A program made the position numbers and the translations under genes. A DNA stretch of 64,000 nucleotides from Streptomyces sp. MMG1121 (GTDB taxonomy: Bacteria; Actinomycetota; Actinomycetes; Streptomycetales; Streptomycetaceae), in NCBI RefSeq assembly GCF_001280015.1, contig NZ_LGDV01000186.1, forward strand, positions 132,653-196,652. Direction: 5' to 3'. This document shows, piece after piece, positions 34,953 to 43,509 of this stretch. Position 1 is the stretch's first letter. Each line of letters starts with the position of its first letter. Below the pieces are notes generated by a model that ran no database searches, was not told the origin of the DNA, and was given only the letters and a program-made list of their open reading frames with translations.

Positions 34953-36409
34953 GCCGTGTCCTCCGCGTCCTCGTCGGGTGTCTCGGCGGTCAGCGGAAGC
35001 AGCACCTGGAAACGGGTGTCGCCCGGCACCGACTCCACGCGCAGCGTGCCGTGGTGCTTGTTGACGACGATCCGCCAGGAGATGTCCAGGCCCAGCCCGG
35101 TGCCCTCGCCGACCGGTTTCGTGGTGAAGAACGGGTCGAAAATACGGTCCTTGATCTCGGGCGGGACACCGGGCCCGGTGTCCCGGAACTCCACCAGCAG
35201 CCGCTCGTGGTCGAGCGCGGTCCGCACGGTCAGCGTGCCCGTGCCGCCGGCGCCGTTGATGGCGGAGACCGCGTTGTCGATCAGGTTGGTCCACACCTGG
35301 TTCAGCTCCGCCGGATAGGCGGGCACCGGCGGAAGCGTACGGTCGTACTCCTTGACGACCTCCATGCCCTGGCCGATCTTTCCGGAGAGCATCAGCAGGG
35401 TGCTGTCGAGGAGTTCGTGCACGTCGACCACCCGGTAGGGCGCCCGGTCCAGCTGCGAGTACTGCTTGGCCGCGTCGACGAGATGCGAGATCCGGGTGGT
35501 GGAGTCCTCGATCTCGCACATCAACAGCTCGGTCTCGATGGTGTAGTTGAGCCAGCCGACCGCCCCGGCGAGGATCTCCTCGTCCACGGCCGCCGCGACC
35601 TGCTCCAGCCAGTCCACGTCGAGCCCGCCCTGCACGAAGGTCGGCGCGAGCTGCCAGCCGTAGTCGATGCCGTGGTCCGCGAGCCAGTCGGTGAGCAGGT
35701 CCTCCCGGTCGGTGGCCTCCAGCGGGCTGAGCACCGGGGCCTTCGCGACCCGTTCGGCGGTGCGCTCCTGGATCTCGATCAGGCTCGCCAACTGGTCGCG
35801 GGAGAAGGGGCCTTCGGCGATCACGGCCAGCTTGTGGCGCATCTTCGCGATCCGTTCGCGCAGCGTGGCCGTGGCCCGTACGGCCGCCGCCGCCGGATTG
35901 TTCAGCTCGTGCGTGAGCCCCGCCGACAGCGAGCCGAGCGCCAGCAGCCGCTCGCGCTGCCCGACGGCCGCCTGGGTGCTCTTCGACCCGAAGAACAGCC
36001 CCTCCAGCAGATGCACGGCCATCGGGAACCACTCGGTCATCATGTCCGCGAAGACGTCCGCCGGCAGCACGAAGAACCGCGTCGGCTCCGTCACCCGCAT
36101 CGAGTTGTTGTAGACCTGCCGTAGCCGGTCGCCGAGGTAGGCCTGCATCGCGCCCGCGTACACCCCGGGCTGCGCGGTGCGCGTGACCTCCACGTCGTCG
36201 CCGGCGACCCGGCGGGAGAGCACCACCGTGCCCTCGATCATCACGAAGAAGCAGGTGGCGCAGTCGCCCTCGGTGTACACCGGGCCGGGCTCGAACAGTT
36301 CCACGCGCCCCTGGCTGCACAGCCGCCCGAGCTGCTCGGGGCCGAGCTTCTCGAAGAGGAACAGCGAGCCGATCTCCTTGGGGCTGCACGGCATGATCCG
36401 ACCGCTCAT
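34949..36409 (-). CDS. Histidine kinase with N-terminal cyclic-nucleotide-binding domain
   Basis: 486 residues, soluble. Residues 10-130 form a Crp-like cNMP-binding domain (LFEPGPVYTEGDCATCFFVM, IEGTVVLSRRV). A helical region leads to the H-box SAGLTHELNNPAAAA (H167), which is of the cytoplasmic-sensor type. A long insert (about 190-330) precedes the ATPase domain: N-box QVWTNLIDNAVSA, G1 DTGPGVP, FDPFFTTKPVGEGTGLGLDI. The kinase could phosphorylate the receiver domain of the protein encoded immediately upstream, whose stop overlaps this start (ATGA at 36406-36409). The sensor lacks membrane segments, so the signal is internal, perhaps cAMP or c-di-GMP; this is inference. Confidence 0.9.
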   Translation of the reverse strand: MSGRIMPCSPKEIGSLFLFEKLGPEQLGRLCSQGRVELFEPGPVYTEGDCATCFFVMIEGTVVLSRRVAGDDVEVTRTAQPGVYAGAMQAYLGDRLRQVYNNSMRVTEPTRFFVLPADVFADMMTEWFPMAVHLLEGLFFGSKSTQAAVGQRERLLALGSLSAGLTHELNNPAAAAVRATATLRERIAKMRHKLAVIAEGPFSRDQLASLIEIQERTAERVAKAPVLSPLEATDREDLLTDWLADHGIDYGWQLAPTFVQGGLDVDWLEQVAAAVDEEILAGAVGWLNYTIETELLMCEIEDSTTRISHLVDAAKQYSQLDRAPYRVVDVHELLDSTLLMLSGKIGQGMEVVKEYDRTLPPVPAYPAELNQVWTNLIDNAVSAINGAGGTGTLTVRTALDHERLLVEFRDTGPGVPPEIKDRIFDPFFTTKPVGEGTGLGLDISWRIVVNKHHGTLRVESVPGDTRFQVLLPLTAETPDEDAEDTA

Positions 36410-38082
36410 GACTGCTCCAGATACCGATGGACGAGCATCACGGCCATGGCTCCCTCTCCGACGGCGGACGCGACCCGCTTGGCGGACTCGGCGCGTGCGT
36501 CGCCCGCCACGAACACGCCCGGGACGCTGGTCTCCAGGTGGTACGGCGGCCGGTCCAGCTCCCAGCCGGCCGGCGGGCGTCCGTCGGCGGTCAGGTCGGG
36601 TCCGGCCAGGATGAAGCCGCGCTCGTCGCGCAGCACCGCGTCGCCCAGCCAGTCGGTCAGCGGGGCGGCTCCGATGAACACGAACATCCACTGGGCGTCG
36701 ACCTGTTCGCTCTCGCCGGTCACCGAGTGCCGCAGGGTCAGCTGCTCCAGGTGGCCCGAGCCGTGCGCCGCGTGCACGACCGTGTGCGCGCGCACCGAGA
36801 TGTTCGGTGCCTCGGCGATCTGCTGGATCAGATAGTGCGACATCGACGCCGACAGGTCCGGGCCGCGCACCAGCAGCGTCACCGACTTCGCGCCCCGGGA
36901 CAGGTACATCGCAGCCTGGCCCGCCGAGTTGGCGCCGCCGACGATGTACACGTCCTGCCCCTGGCAGGCGGCCGCCTCGGTCAGCGCCGAGCCGTAGAAC
37001 ACGCCGCAGCCGGTCAGATCGGTGCAGCCCTCGGCCGTCAGCTGCCGGTACTGCACGCCGGTCGCGAGGATCACGCTGTGCGCGGCGATCGCCGTGCCGT
37101 CCGCGAACCGTACGACGCGGGCGGCACCGTTGACCTCCAGCCCGGTCACCTCCCGCGCGGTCAGGATCTCGGCGCCGAACCTGGCCGCCTGCCGCCGCGC
37201 CCGCTCGGTGAGCTGGGCGCCCGAGACACCGTCGGGGAAGCCCAGGTAGTTCTCGATCCGGGAGCTCTGCCCCGCCTGCCCGCCGGTCGCCGACCGCTCG
37301 ACGAGCACGGTCCGCAGCCCTTCCGAGGCCCCGTACACGGCGGCACCGAGCCCGGCGGGCCCGCCGCCGATCACGACGAGGTCGTAGAAGTCGGCCGTGG
37401 GCGTCGTGGCGAGCCCCACCCGGGCCGCCAGCTCCGGCGCCTCCGGCTCCACCAGGGCCGTGCCGTCCGGGGTGATCACCAGCGGCAGCCGCTGCCCGTC
37501 CTGTCCGGCGGCGGCCAGCAGCCGCCGTCCCTCCGGCTCGTCCACCGAGTACCAGCGGTACGGCACCTGGTTGCGGGCCAGGAACTCGCGCACGTCCGAG
37601 GAACGCGCCGACCACCGGTGCCCGACCACCTTGGTGCTGGGCACGGGCCGGTAGTCGCTGGTGCGCCACGCCTGGAGCAGATCGTCCAGGACCGGATAGA
37701 GCTTCTCCTCCGGCGGATCCCAGGGCTTGAGCAGATAGTGGTCGAGATCGACCACGTTGATCGCGTCGATCGCCGCGCTGGTGTCCGCGTACGCGGTCAG
37801 CAGCACCCGCCGCGCCCCCGGGTAGACGTCGAGCGCCTGCTCCAGGAACTCGATGCCGTTCATCTGCGGCATGCGGTAGTCGGCCAGGATCACCGCCACC
37901 AGGTCGCCGCGCAGCTTCAGCTCGCGCAGTGCCTCCAGCGCCGACTGGCCGGACTCCGCGCGCACGATCCGGTACGACTCGCCGTAGCGCCGCCGCAGAT
38001 CGCGGGCGACGGCGCGGGACACTCCCGGGTCGTCGTCCACGGTCAGGATGACGGTCCGCGCTGCTTCGGCGGCCTGTGCCAT
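36406..38082 (-). CDS. Response-regulator receiver fused to a thioredoxin-reductase-like flavoprotein without CxxC
   Basis: 558 residues in three parts. Residues 8-130 are a receiver domain (LTVDDDPGVS; phospho-acceptor D68 in VILADYRMPQMNG; TAYAD; LLKPW). About 145-225 resembles a glutaredoxin/thioredoxin-like fold with CxxC absent. From 233 it is a thioredoxin-reductase fold with FAD motif VIGGGPAGLGAAVYGASEG, ATGGQAG, NADPH motif YIVGGANSAGQAA and the closing FVAGDA. The redox CATC of TrxR should be near residue 361 but reads GCGVFYGSALTEA, so classical disulfide chemistry is not possible there. It heads the operon with the cNMP histidine kinase and UBP finger and is presumably that kinase's partner. 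Confidence 0.9.
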   Translation of the reverse strand: MAQAAEAARTVILTVDDDPGVSRAVARDLRRRYGESYRIVRAESGQSALEALRELKLRGDLVAVILADYRMPQMNGIEFLEQALDVYPGARRVLLTAYADTSAAIDAINVVDLDHYLLKPWDPPEEKLYPVLDDLLQAWRTSDYRPVPSTKVVGHRWSARSSDVREFLARNQVPYRWYSVDEPEGRRLLAAAGQDGQRLPLVITPDGTALVEPEAPELAARVGLATTPTADFYDLVVIGGGPAGLGAAVYGASEGLRTVLVERSATGGQAGQSSRIENYLGFPDGVSGAQLTERARRQAARFGAEILTAREVTGLEVNGAARVVRFADGTAIAAHSVILATGVQYRQLTAEGCTDLTGCGVFYGSALTEAAACQGQDVYIVGGANSAGQAAMYLSRGAKSVTLLVRGPDLSASMSHYLIQQIAEAPNISVRAHTVVHAAHGSGHLEQLTLRHSVTGESEQVDAQWMFVFIGAAPLTDWLGDAVLRDERGFILAGPDLTADGRPPAGWELDRPPYHLETSVPGVFVAGDARAESAKRVASAVGEGAMAVMLVHRYLEQS

Positions 38083-38311
38083 ACGTCTCCCACCCCGGGT
38101 GTCGGATCACCTGGCCCGGCGTCGTGCAGACCACCGCACCGGTTCGCACCCCATCGTATGTTCGATCGCCCCGCTTCGCCCCGGGATCCGGCGGGGACCG
38201 CGATCAGCGGGCCTGCCGGCGCCTCGTGCCGTGGTGCCGGTCGGCGTGCGCGGGGCGTCCGCGAGATGATCGTTCCCGCGAAACGCGCCGCGACGACGAG
38301 GAGGCCCAGGC

Positions 38312-39178
38312 ATGACACGCCCGATCACGGCAGGAGTGGACGGTTCGCGGGAGAGCCTGGCCGCGCTGGAGTGGGCCGCCCGGGAGGCCGTACGCCGGGG
38401 GCTGCCGCTGCGCGTGGTGCACGCGTGGCGCTATGCCGAGCAGCTCGCCACGGCCGACCGCGCCACCCAGCACGGGTGGGTCACGGACGGTGTGACGCAG
38501 GCCGTGCGGGCCGTCACCGAGCGGCACCCGCGGCTCGCCACGACCGTCGATGTCGTGGAGGGCACGTCCGTGCACGCGCTGGTCCGGGCGGCGGCGGAGG
38601 CCGAGATGCTGGTGCTGGGCTCGCGCGGGCACGGCACGGTCGTCGGGTTCCTGCTCGGTTCGGTCGGCCAGCAGGTGATCGCCGGGGCCGCCCGGCCGGT
38701 GGTCCTGGTGCGCGCCGGGGACCGGCCGACCGCGGAGGTGGCCGGACGGGACGTCGTGGTCGGCCAGCACGGCGATGCCGAGGACAGCGCGGCCGCGCTG
38801 CGCTTCGCGTTCGAGACGGCGGCGGCACGCGGCGCGACCGTCCGGGCCGTCAGGGCGTGGACGCTGCCGCCGGTCTTCGCCTACAGCCCCGGTTCGCTCA
38901 AGCTCCTCGACGACGCGGGCGGCCTGGAGCCGTACGAGAAGCAGGCGCTGAGCGAGGCGCTCGGGCCGTGGCGGGAACGGTTCCCGGACGTGCCGGTGGC
39001 CGAACAGGTCGAGCTGGGCAGCGCGGGCCAGGTGCTGCTGTCGGTGGCCGGCCGGGCCCAGCTGATGGTCGTCGGGCGCCGCGCGCACCGTACGGCCGTG
39101 GGCGCCCGGATCGGCTCGGTGGCGCACGGGGTGCTGCACCACGCCGAGTGCCCGGTCGCCGTGGTCCCGCACGGGTGA
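38312..39178 (+). CDS. Tandem universal stress protein
   Basis: 288 residues with two UspA domains, about 3-140 and 150-288. Domain 1 has the ATP-binding signature GSRGHGTVVGFLLGSVGQQV (G-2x-G-9x-G-S). In domain 2 the same site reads GRRAHRTAVGARIGSVA, with the second Gly replaced by Ala, so only the first half is likely to bind ATP. The proteins are induced by stress or hypoxia in actinobacteria. ATG 38312 follows GAGGAGG. The gene is divergent from the receiver-flavoprotein operon over 229 bases, so the two could be co-regulated. Confidence 0.9.
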   Translation: MTRPITAGVDGSRESLAALEWAAREAVRRGLPLRVVHAWRYAEQLATADRATQHGWVTDGVTQAVRAVTERHPRLATTVDVVEGTSVHALVRAAAEAEMLVLGSRGHGTVVGFLLGSVGQQVIAGAARPVVLVRAGDRPTAEVAGRDVVVGQHGDAEDSAAALRFAFETAAARGATVRAVRAWTLPPVFAYSPGSLKLLDDAGGLEPYEKQALSEALGPWRERFPDVPVAEQVELGSAGQVLLSVAGRAQLMVVGRRAHRTAVGARIGSVAHGVLHHAECPVAVVPHG

Positions 39179-39608
39179 GCCACGGACCCGGCTGCGCGAC
39201 GGGTGACGGTGACCACGACCACGACCACGAGCTCGCCCGGCGCCCGTCCGCGCCGGCCGGACGGCGCGGCACGCATCCGGGGCGGGGCGCACGGGGCGAG
39301 GAGCCGTGCCGTCACGGCGACGGCACGGACCAGCAGCTGCGGGTCCCGCCCGGCCGCGCGGCCGCGCACGCCCTCAGCGGCGTGGCGCGGACGCCGACCG
39401 CCGTCAACGGCGTGCGGACGAACGGGTCCTGGCCGGGCAGGCGAGTGACCGTGACGCCCTGCGCGGGGTGGCCGGGCGCGGTGCGGGTGAGCCGCTCTCC
39501 GAGGGCCGCGTTCCAGACCCCGGCCCATGCCGCGAGCGCGGGGTGCTCGGGGTCCGTGGCGCTGAGCCGTCAGGCCATGACACGCACCCCAAGGCGCCGT
39601 GCGGGAGT
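39179..39608. other. 430-bp region without a convincing gene
   Basis: Between the universal stress protein and MBL-fold genes I find no intact gene. On the minus strand, 39312-39566 is an 85-codon stretch bounded by stops with good codon bias (HPALAAWAGVWNAALGERLT, then HPAQGVTVTRLPGQDPFV). It has no start codon context and no relative that I recognise; it may be a decayed gene fragment. A short CCACGA repeat lies at about 39212-39230. Confidence 0.35.
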
Positions 39609-40355
39609 CTAGGAGGCCCTCTCCTCGGCCTGTTCGGCCGCCGCGCGCATCGGCCCCCGGTGCAGCGGCCCGTGCCCGGGCAGCAGGACGTCGCCCTCCA
39701 GCGAGCCGATCACCTTCAGGGAGGCGATCGCCCCGGCGCGGTCGTGGTGGAAGAAGTCGGTCAGCAGCTGCGGGCCCTCGACCCGCGAGATCGCGTGCCC
39801 GCTGACCAGCGCGTCACCGGAGATGACGATCCCCGCGTCGGGCAGGTGGTAGACGCAGTGTCCGTCGGTGTGGCCGGGGGTGTGCACGGGCACGGGACGG
39901 CCGGGCAGGTCCAGCGGGCCGTCGGCCGGGAACGGCTCGGGAGCGGTGACGGGGTGTTGTTCGGTGCCGCCGACCTTGACGGTGTGCACCGCCCACGACA
40001 GCACGCCGGGGCGCCAGATGTTGCGCAGCACGTCGCCGACGGTGGCCTGCTGCAGGAACTCCCGCCGCGCGTGGCCGACTTCGGCGGGATGCAGATAGAC
40101 CGGGACGCCGTAGGTGGCGCGCAGGTGCTCGGCCGAGCCCAGATGGTCGTTGTGCGCGTGGGTGATCAGCACGGCCGCGACCGCCTCGGGCGAGCTGCCC
40201 ACCGCCGCGAGGGACTCCAGGACGCCCTGCCGGTCCCCGGGGTAGCCGGTGTCGACGAGGGTGACGGCGTCCCCGTCCTTGAGGATCACCCAGTTGACGT
40301 TGTTGCCGTGCACCAGATAGGTGCCGTCGGCTACTTGGTGTACCTCTGCCCGCAT
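39609..40355 (-). CDS. MBL-fold metallo-hydrolase
   Basis: 248 residues. The metallo-beta-lactamase signature is ITHAHNDHLGS, with further metal ligands in HTPGHTDGHCVYH, ISGDALVSGH and LLPGHGPLH. The fold hydrolyses thioesters, lactones or similar bonds using two metal ions; the members most like this one are annotated as glyoxalase II-like, but the substrate cannot be stated. ATG 40355 follows GGGGAG. It is transcribed leftward with an 85-base gap after the alkB gene and could be in the same operon. Confidence 0.88.
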   Translation of the reverse strand: MRAEVHQVADGTYLVHGNNVNWVILKDGDAVTLVDTGYPGDRQGVLESLAAVGSSPEAVAAVLITHAHNDHLGSAEHLRATYGVPVYLHPAEVGHARREFLQQATVGDVLRNIWRPGVLSWAVHTVKVGGTEQHPVTAPEPFPADGPLDLPGRPVPVHTPGHTDGHCVYHLPDAGIVISGDALVSGHAISRVEGPQLLTDFFHHDRAGAIASLKVIGSLEGDVLLPGHGPLHRGPMRAAAEQAEERAS

Positions 40356-40440
40356 GGTCTCCCCACCCCGGTTGTCGCTGTTCGTCGCGGGACAGCCAAC
40401 CAGATCGGGCGCCGTCCCGCGCACCGGGGTGCCGCACGGA

Positions 40441-41070
40441 TCACTGCACGCCGTGCGGCCGGAACTGGACGCTGATGCGCGGTCCCGCGGCCCGCGCGGT
40501 CTTCGGTACGCAGTGCTCCCAGGTGCGCTGGCAGGAGCCGCCCATCACGATCAGGTCGCCGTGCCCGAGCGGGCGCCGTACCGTCGCGCCGCCTCCTTCG
40601 GCCGGGCGCAGCAGCAGGTCCCGGGGCGCGCCCACGGAGAGGATCGCCACCATGGTGTCCTCGCGGGCGCCCCGCCCGATCCGGTCGCCGTGCCAGGCCA
40701 CACTGTCCCGGCCGTCGCGGTAGAAGCACAGCCCGGCGGTCGTGAACGGCTCGCCCAGTTCCCCGGCGTAGTGCCGGGACAGGGCGTCGCGCGCCTCGTC
40801 CAGCACCGGATGGGGGAGCGGGTCGGCGGCCGCGTAGAAGGCCAGCAGGCGTGGTACGGCCACCACGTTGTCGTACATCCTGCGGCGCTCGGCCCGCCAC
40901 GGCACATCCGCCGCCAGTCGCTCGAACAGGGCGTCGGCCCCGTTCAGCCAGCCCGGCAGCACGTCGATCCAGGCGCCGGCTCCCAGCCCGGTCCGGCGCA
41001 GCCCGTCGAGCGGGCCGAGCCGCAGCTCGTCGGTCTGGTCGAACAGGGAGCCCTGGAGGTGCGTGGACAT
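40441..41070 (-). CDS. alkB: AlkB-type 2-oxoglutarate/Fe(II) dioxygenase
   Basis: 209 residues. The iron triad is WHGDRIGR (H and D) and TWEHCVPKT (H); the 2-oxoglutarate-binding arginine is in ISVQFRPH, ending the protein as in AlkB homologues. LLRPAEGG and LGHGDLIVMGG are also conserved. The family repairs alkylated bases in DNA or RNA by oxidative demethylation. ATG 41070 gives the family N-terminus (MSTHLQGSLFDQ); GGAG lies 12 bases upstream. It is divergent from the TetR gene over 119 bases that contain several dyads. Confidence 0.9.
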   Translation of the reverse strand: MSTHLQGSLFDQTDELRLGPLDGLRRTGLGAGAWIDVLPGWLNGADALFERLAADVPWRAERRRMYDNVVAVPRLLAFYAAADPLPHPVLDEARDALSRHYAGELGEPFTTAGLCFYRDGRDSVAWHGDRIGRGAREDTMVAILSVGAPRDLLLRPAEGGGATVRRPLGHGDLIVMGGSCQRTWEHCVPKTARAAGPRISVQFRPHGVQ

Positions 41071-41130
41071 GGGTCCAGCGTACTCCTTAATCGAAAATGT
41101 GTTCCAAAGCGAAAGAAGGGCGGGGACTTT

Positions 41131-41167
41131 CGATGCATCGATGTATCGGATACATTCGCGTATCCGA
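41131..41167. promoter_or_regulatory. Overlapping palindromes between alkB and the TetR/flavoprotein operon
   Basis: Three dyads overlap: CGATGCATCG (41131-41140, perfect), ATGTATC-G-GATACAT (41141-41155, perfect) and TCGGATAC-ATTCGC-GTATCCGA (41146-41167, perfect 8-base arms). They lie 23 bases upstream of the TetR start and are the natural operator for autoregulation of the TetR/flavoprotein operon, possibly also affecting alkB. Confidence 0.7.
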
Positions 41168-41189
41168 CGAGGGCGGAGGACCGGTGCCG

Positions 41190-41816
41190 ATGAGCGAGAC
41201 ACCCAGGCGCGTCACCCGGCGCCGGGTCGCCACCCGGGCCCGGCTGCTCGACGCCGCGTTCCAGGTGTTCGCCGCCAAGGGCTTCGGCCGCGTCTCCATC
41301 GAGGAGATCTGCGAGGCCGCCGGCTACAGCCGCGGCGCCTTCTACTCCAACTTCGCCACCCTGGACGAGCTGTTCTTCGCGCTCTACCAGGAACGCGCCG
41401 ACCTCATCGCCGACCAGGTCGCCGACGCCCTCGCCCAGGACGGCCCGGATCTCGACGTGCCGGCCTCCGTGGACCGGGTCACCGAGGTACTGCTGCTCGA
41501 CGTGGACTGGCTGCTGGTCAAGACCGACTTCCTGGTGCACGCCGCCCGCGACCCGGCCGTCGCCCGGGCCCTCCTCGACCACCGGGCCCGGCTCCGGGAG
41601 GCCGTCGCGGACCGGCTCTTGCGGGCCCGCGGCCACACCGCGCTGCCCGCCGTACTCCGCGACGTGGACGGCGCCGCGCACGCCGTGGTCGCCGCGTACG
41701 ACGGGGTCACCACCCAACTACTGCTGGACAAGGACGTCGAGGCCGCGCGGGCCTGGCTGAAACAGCTGCTCACCGCGCTGCTCACCGACGCCAGCACTTC
41801 CCCATCGAGCATCTGA
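41190..41816 (+). CDS. TetR-family regulator
   Basis: 208 residues. The DNA-binding domain is at the N-terminus (RLLDAAFQVFAAKGFGRVSI, EEICEAAGYSRGAFYSNFAT). The C-terminal ligand domain is unremarkable. ATG 41190 is nine bases from GGAGGA; GTG 41184 is an alternative with only three. The flavin dehydrogenase gene follows after 17 bases, so the two form an operon whose promoter contains the palindromes at 41131-41167. It probably represses its own operon and responds to the substrate of the dehydrogenase. Confidence 0.9.
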   Translation: MSETPRRVTRRRVATRARLLDAAFQVFAAKGFGRVSIEEICEAAGYSRGAFYSNFATLDELFFALYQERADLIADQVADALAQDGPDLDVPASVDRVTEVLLLDVDWLLVKTDFLVHAARDPAVARALLDHRARLREAVADRLLRARGHTALPAVLRDVDGAAHAVVAAYDGVTTQLLLDKDVEAARAWLKQLLTALLTDASTSPSSI

Positions 41817-41833
41817 GGAAGGAACCGGACGCC

Positions 41834-43507
41834 ATGGACGCGGACGTCATCGTCGTCGGAGCGGGCCTCGCCGGCCTGGTCGCGGCGCACGAACTCACCA
41901 GCCGGGGACGCAGGGTGGCCCTGGTCGACCAGGAGAACGCCGCCAACCTCGGCGGCCAGGCGTTCTGGTCCTTCGGCGGGCTGTTCCTCGTCGACTCCCC
42001 GGAGCAGCGCCGCCTCGGCATCAAGGACTCCTTCGACCTCGCCTGGAACGACTGGCAGGGCAGCGCGCGGTTCGACCGGCTCGACGACGAGGACACCTGG
42101 GCGGTGCGCTGGGCCCGCGCCTACGTCGAGTTCGCGGCCGGCGAGAAGCGGTCCTGGCTGGAAGGCCACGGCATCACGCTGCTGCCGACCGTCGGCTGGG
42201 CCGAACGCGGCGACCTGCGGGCGCACGGGCACGGCAACTCCGTACCCCGCTTCCACATCGCCTGGGGCACCGGAACCGGGGTGGTCGAGCCCTTCGTGAA
42301 GTACGCCCGCCAGGCCGCCCGCGACGGACTGCTGACCTTCTACCACCGCCACCGGGTGGACGAGCTGGTCATCGAGGACGGCACGGCCCGAGGTGTGCGC
42401 GGCACGGTCCTCGCCGAGGATCTCTCGCCGCGCGGTGTCGCCTCCCACCGCGACCGGGCCGGCGACTTCGCCCTCACCGCCCAGGCGGTCGTCGTCACCA
42501 GCGGCGGCATCGGCGCCGACCACGACATCGTGCGCCGCTACTGGCCCGAGCGGCTCGGCACACCCCCCGCCGAGATGGTCACCGGCGTCCCCGCCTACGT
42601 CGACGGCCGCATGCTCGACATCAGCGCCGGGGCGGGCGTACGCCTCGTCAACCGGGACCGCATGTGGCACTACACGGAAGGCCTGCAGAACTGGGACCCG
42701 GTCTGGCCCGGTCACGGCATCCGCATCCTGCCCGGCCCGTCCTCCGTCTGGCTGGACGCCCTCGGCCGCCGGCTGCCCGACCCCTGCCTGCCGGGCTACG
42801 ACACCCTCAGCACCCTGGAATACCTGCGCACCACCGAGGACATCGCCGGATACGACCACTCGTGGTTCATCCTCACCCGGAAGATCATCGAGAAGGAGTT
42901 CGCGCTCTCCGGCTCCGAGCAGAACCCCGACATCACCGCCAAGGACCGGGGGGCCGTGCTGCGCGACCGGCTGCTCGGCAAGGGCGCGCCCGCACCGGTG
43001 CAGGCCTTCCTCGACAAGGGCGCGGACTTCGTGACCGCGGGCAGCCTGGAGCAACTGGTCGGCAAGATGAACGCCCTGACCGGCAAGCCGCTGCTCGACG
43101 CGGCCGAGGTGCGCCGCCAGATCGAGGCCCGCGATCTGCAGCTGGCCAACCCCTACAGCAAGGACTCCCAGGTCCAGGGCATCCGCAACGCCCGCCGCTA
43201 CATCGGCGACCGTCTCGGCCGGGTCGCGGCCCCGCACCGCATCCTCGACCCGGCCGCCGGCCCCCTCATCGGCGTCCGGCTGCACGTACTGACCCGCAAG
43301 ACCCTCGGCGGCATCCAGACCGACCTCGACTCCCGCGCCCTGGCCGCCGACGGCACCCCGATCGAGGGGCTGTACGCGGCGGGCGAGGTGGCCGGCTTCG
43401 GCGGCGGCGGTGTGCACGGCTACAACGCGCTGGAGGGCACGTTCCTCGGCGGCTGCCTGTTCTCGGGGCGGGCGGCCGGCCGGCACGCGGCCGGGCGGAC
43501 CGGCTGA
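41834..43507 (+). CDS. FAD-binding dehydrogenase (3-ketosteroid dehydrogenase/fumarate reductase-like)
   Basis: 557 residues. It has the N-terminal FAD motif DVIVVGAGLAGLVAAHELTS and the C-terminal closing motif GLYAAGEVAGFGGGGVHGYN. The middle (QAFWSFGGLFLV, VVTSGGIGADHDIVRRYWPE, HVLTRKTLGGIQTDL) matches the family annotated FAD-binding dehydrogenase, related to 3-ketosteroid delta1-dehydrogenases and fumarate reductase flavoproteins. It probably desaturates a ring or chain next to a carbonyl; the substrate is unknown. GAGGAAGGAA precedes the ATG. Expression is presumably controlled by the TetR protein encoded 17 bases upstream. Confidence 0.87.
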   Translation: MDADVIVVGAGLAGLVAAHELTSRGRRVALVDQENAANLGGQAFWSFGGLFLVDSPEQRRLGIKDSFDLAWNDWQGSARFDRLDDEDTWAVRWARAYVEFAAGEKRSWLEGHGITLLPTVGWAERGDLRAHGHGNSVPRFHIAWGTGTGVVEPFVKYARQAARDGLLTFYHRHRVDELVIEDGTARGVRGTVLAEDLSPRGVASHRDRAGDFALTAQAVVVTSGGIGADHDIVRRYWPERLGTPPAEMVTGVPAYVDGRMLDISAGAGVRLVNRDRMWHYTEGLQNWDPVWPGHGIRILPGPSSVWLDALGRRLPDPCLPGYDTLSTLEYLRTTEDIAGYDHSWFILTRKIIEKEFALSGSEQNPDITAKDRGAVLRDRLLGKGAPAPVQAFLDKGADFVTAGSLEQLVGKMNALTGKPLLDAAEVRRQIEARDLQLANPYSKDSQVQGIRNARRYIGDRLGRVAAPHRILDPAAGPLIGVRLHVLTRKTLGGIQTDLDSRALAADGTPIEGLYAAGEVAGFGGGGVHGYNALEGTFLGGCLFSGRAAGRHAAGRTG

Positions 43508-43509
43508 GG

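Noticed and set aside
38083..38311. DevR/OsdR-type box between the stress protein and redox operon
   Set aside because: GGGGACC and GGGCCTG occur but not with the symmetry or spacing of a real site.
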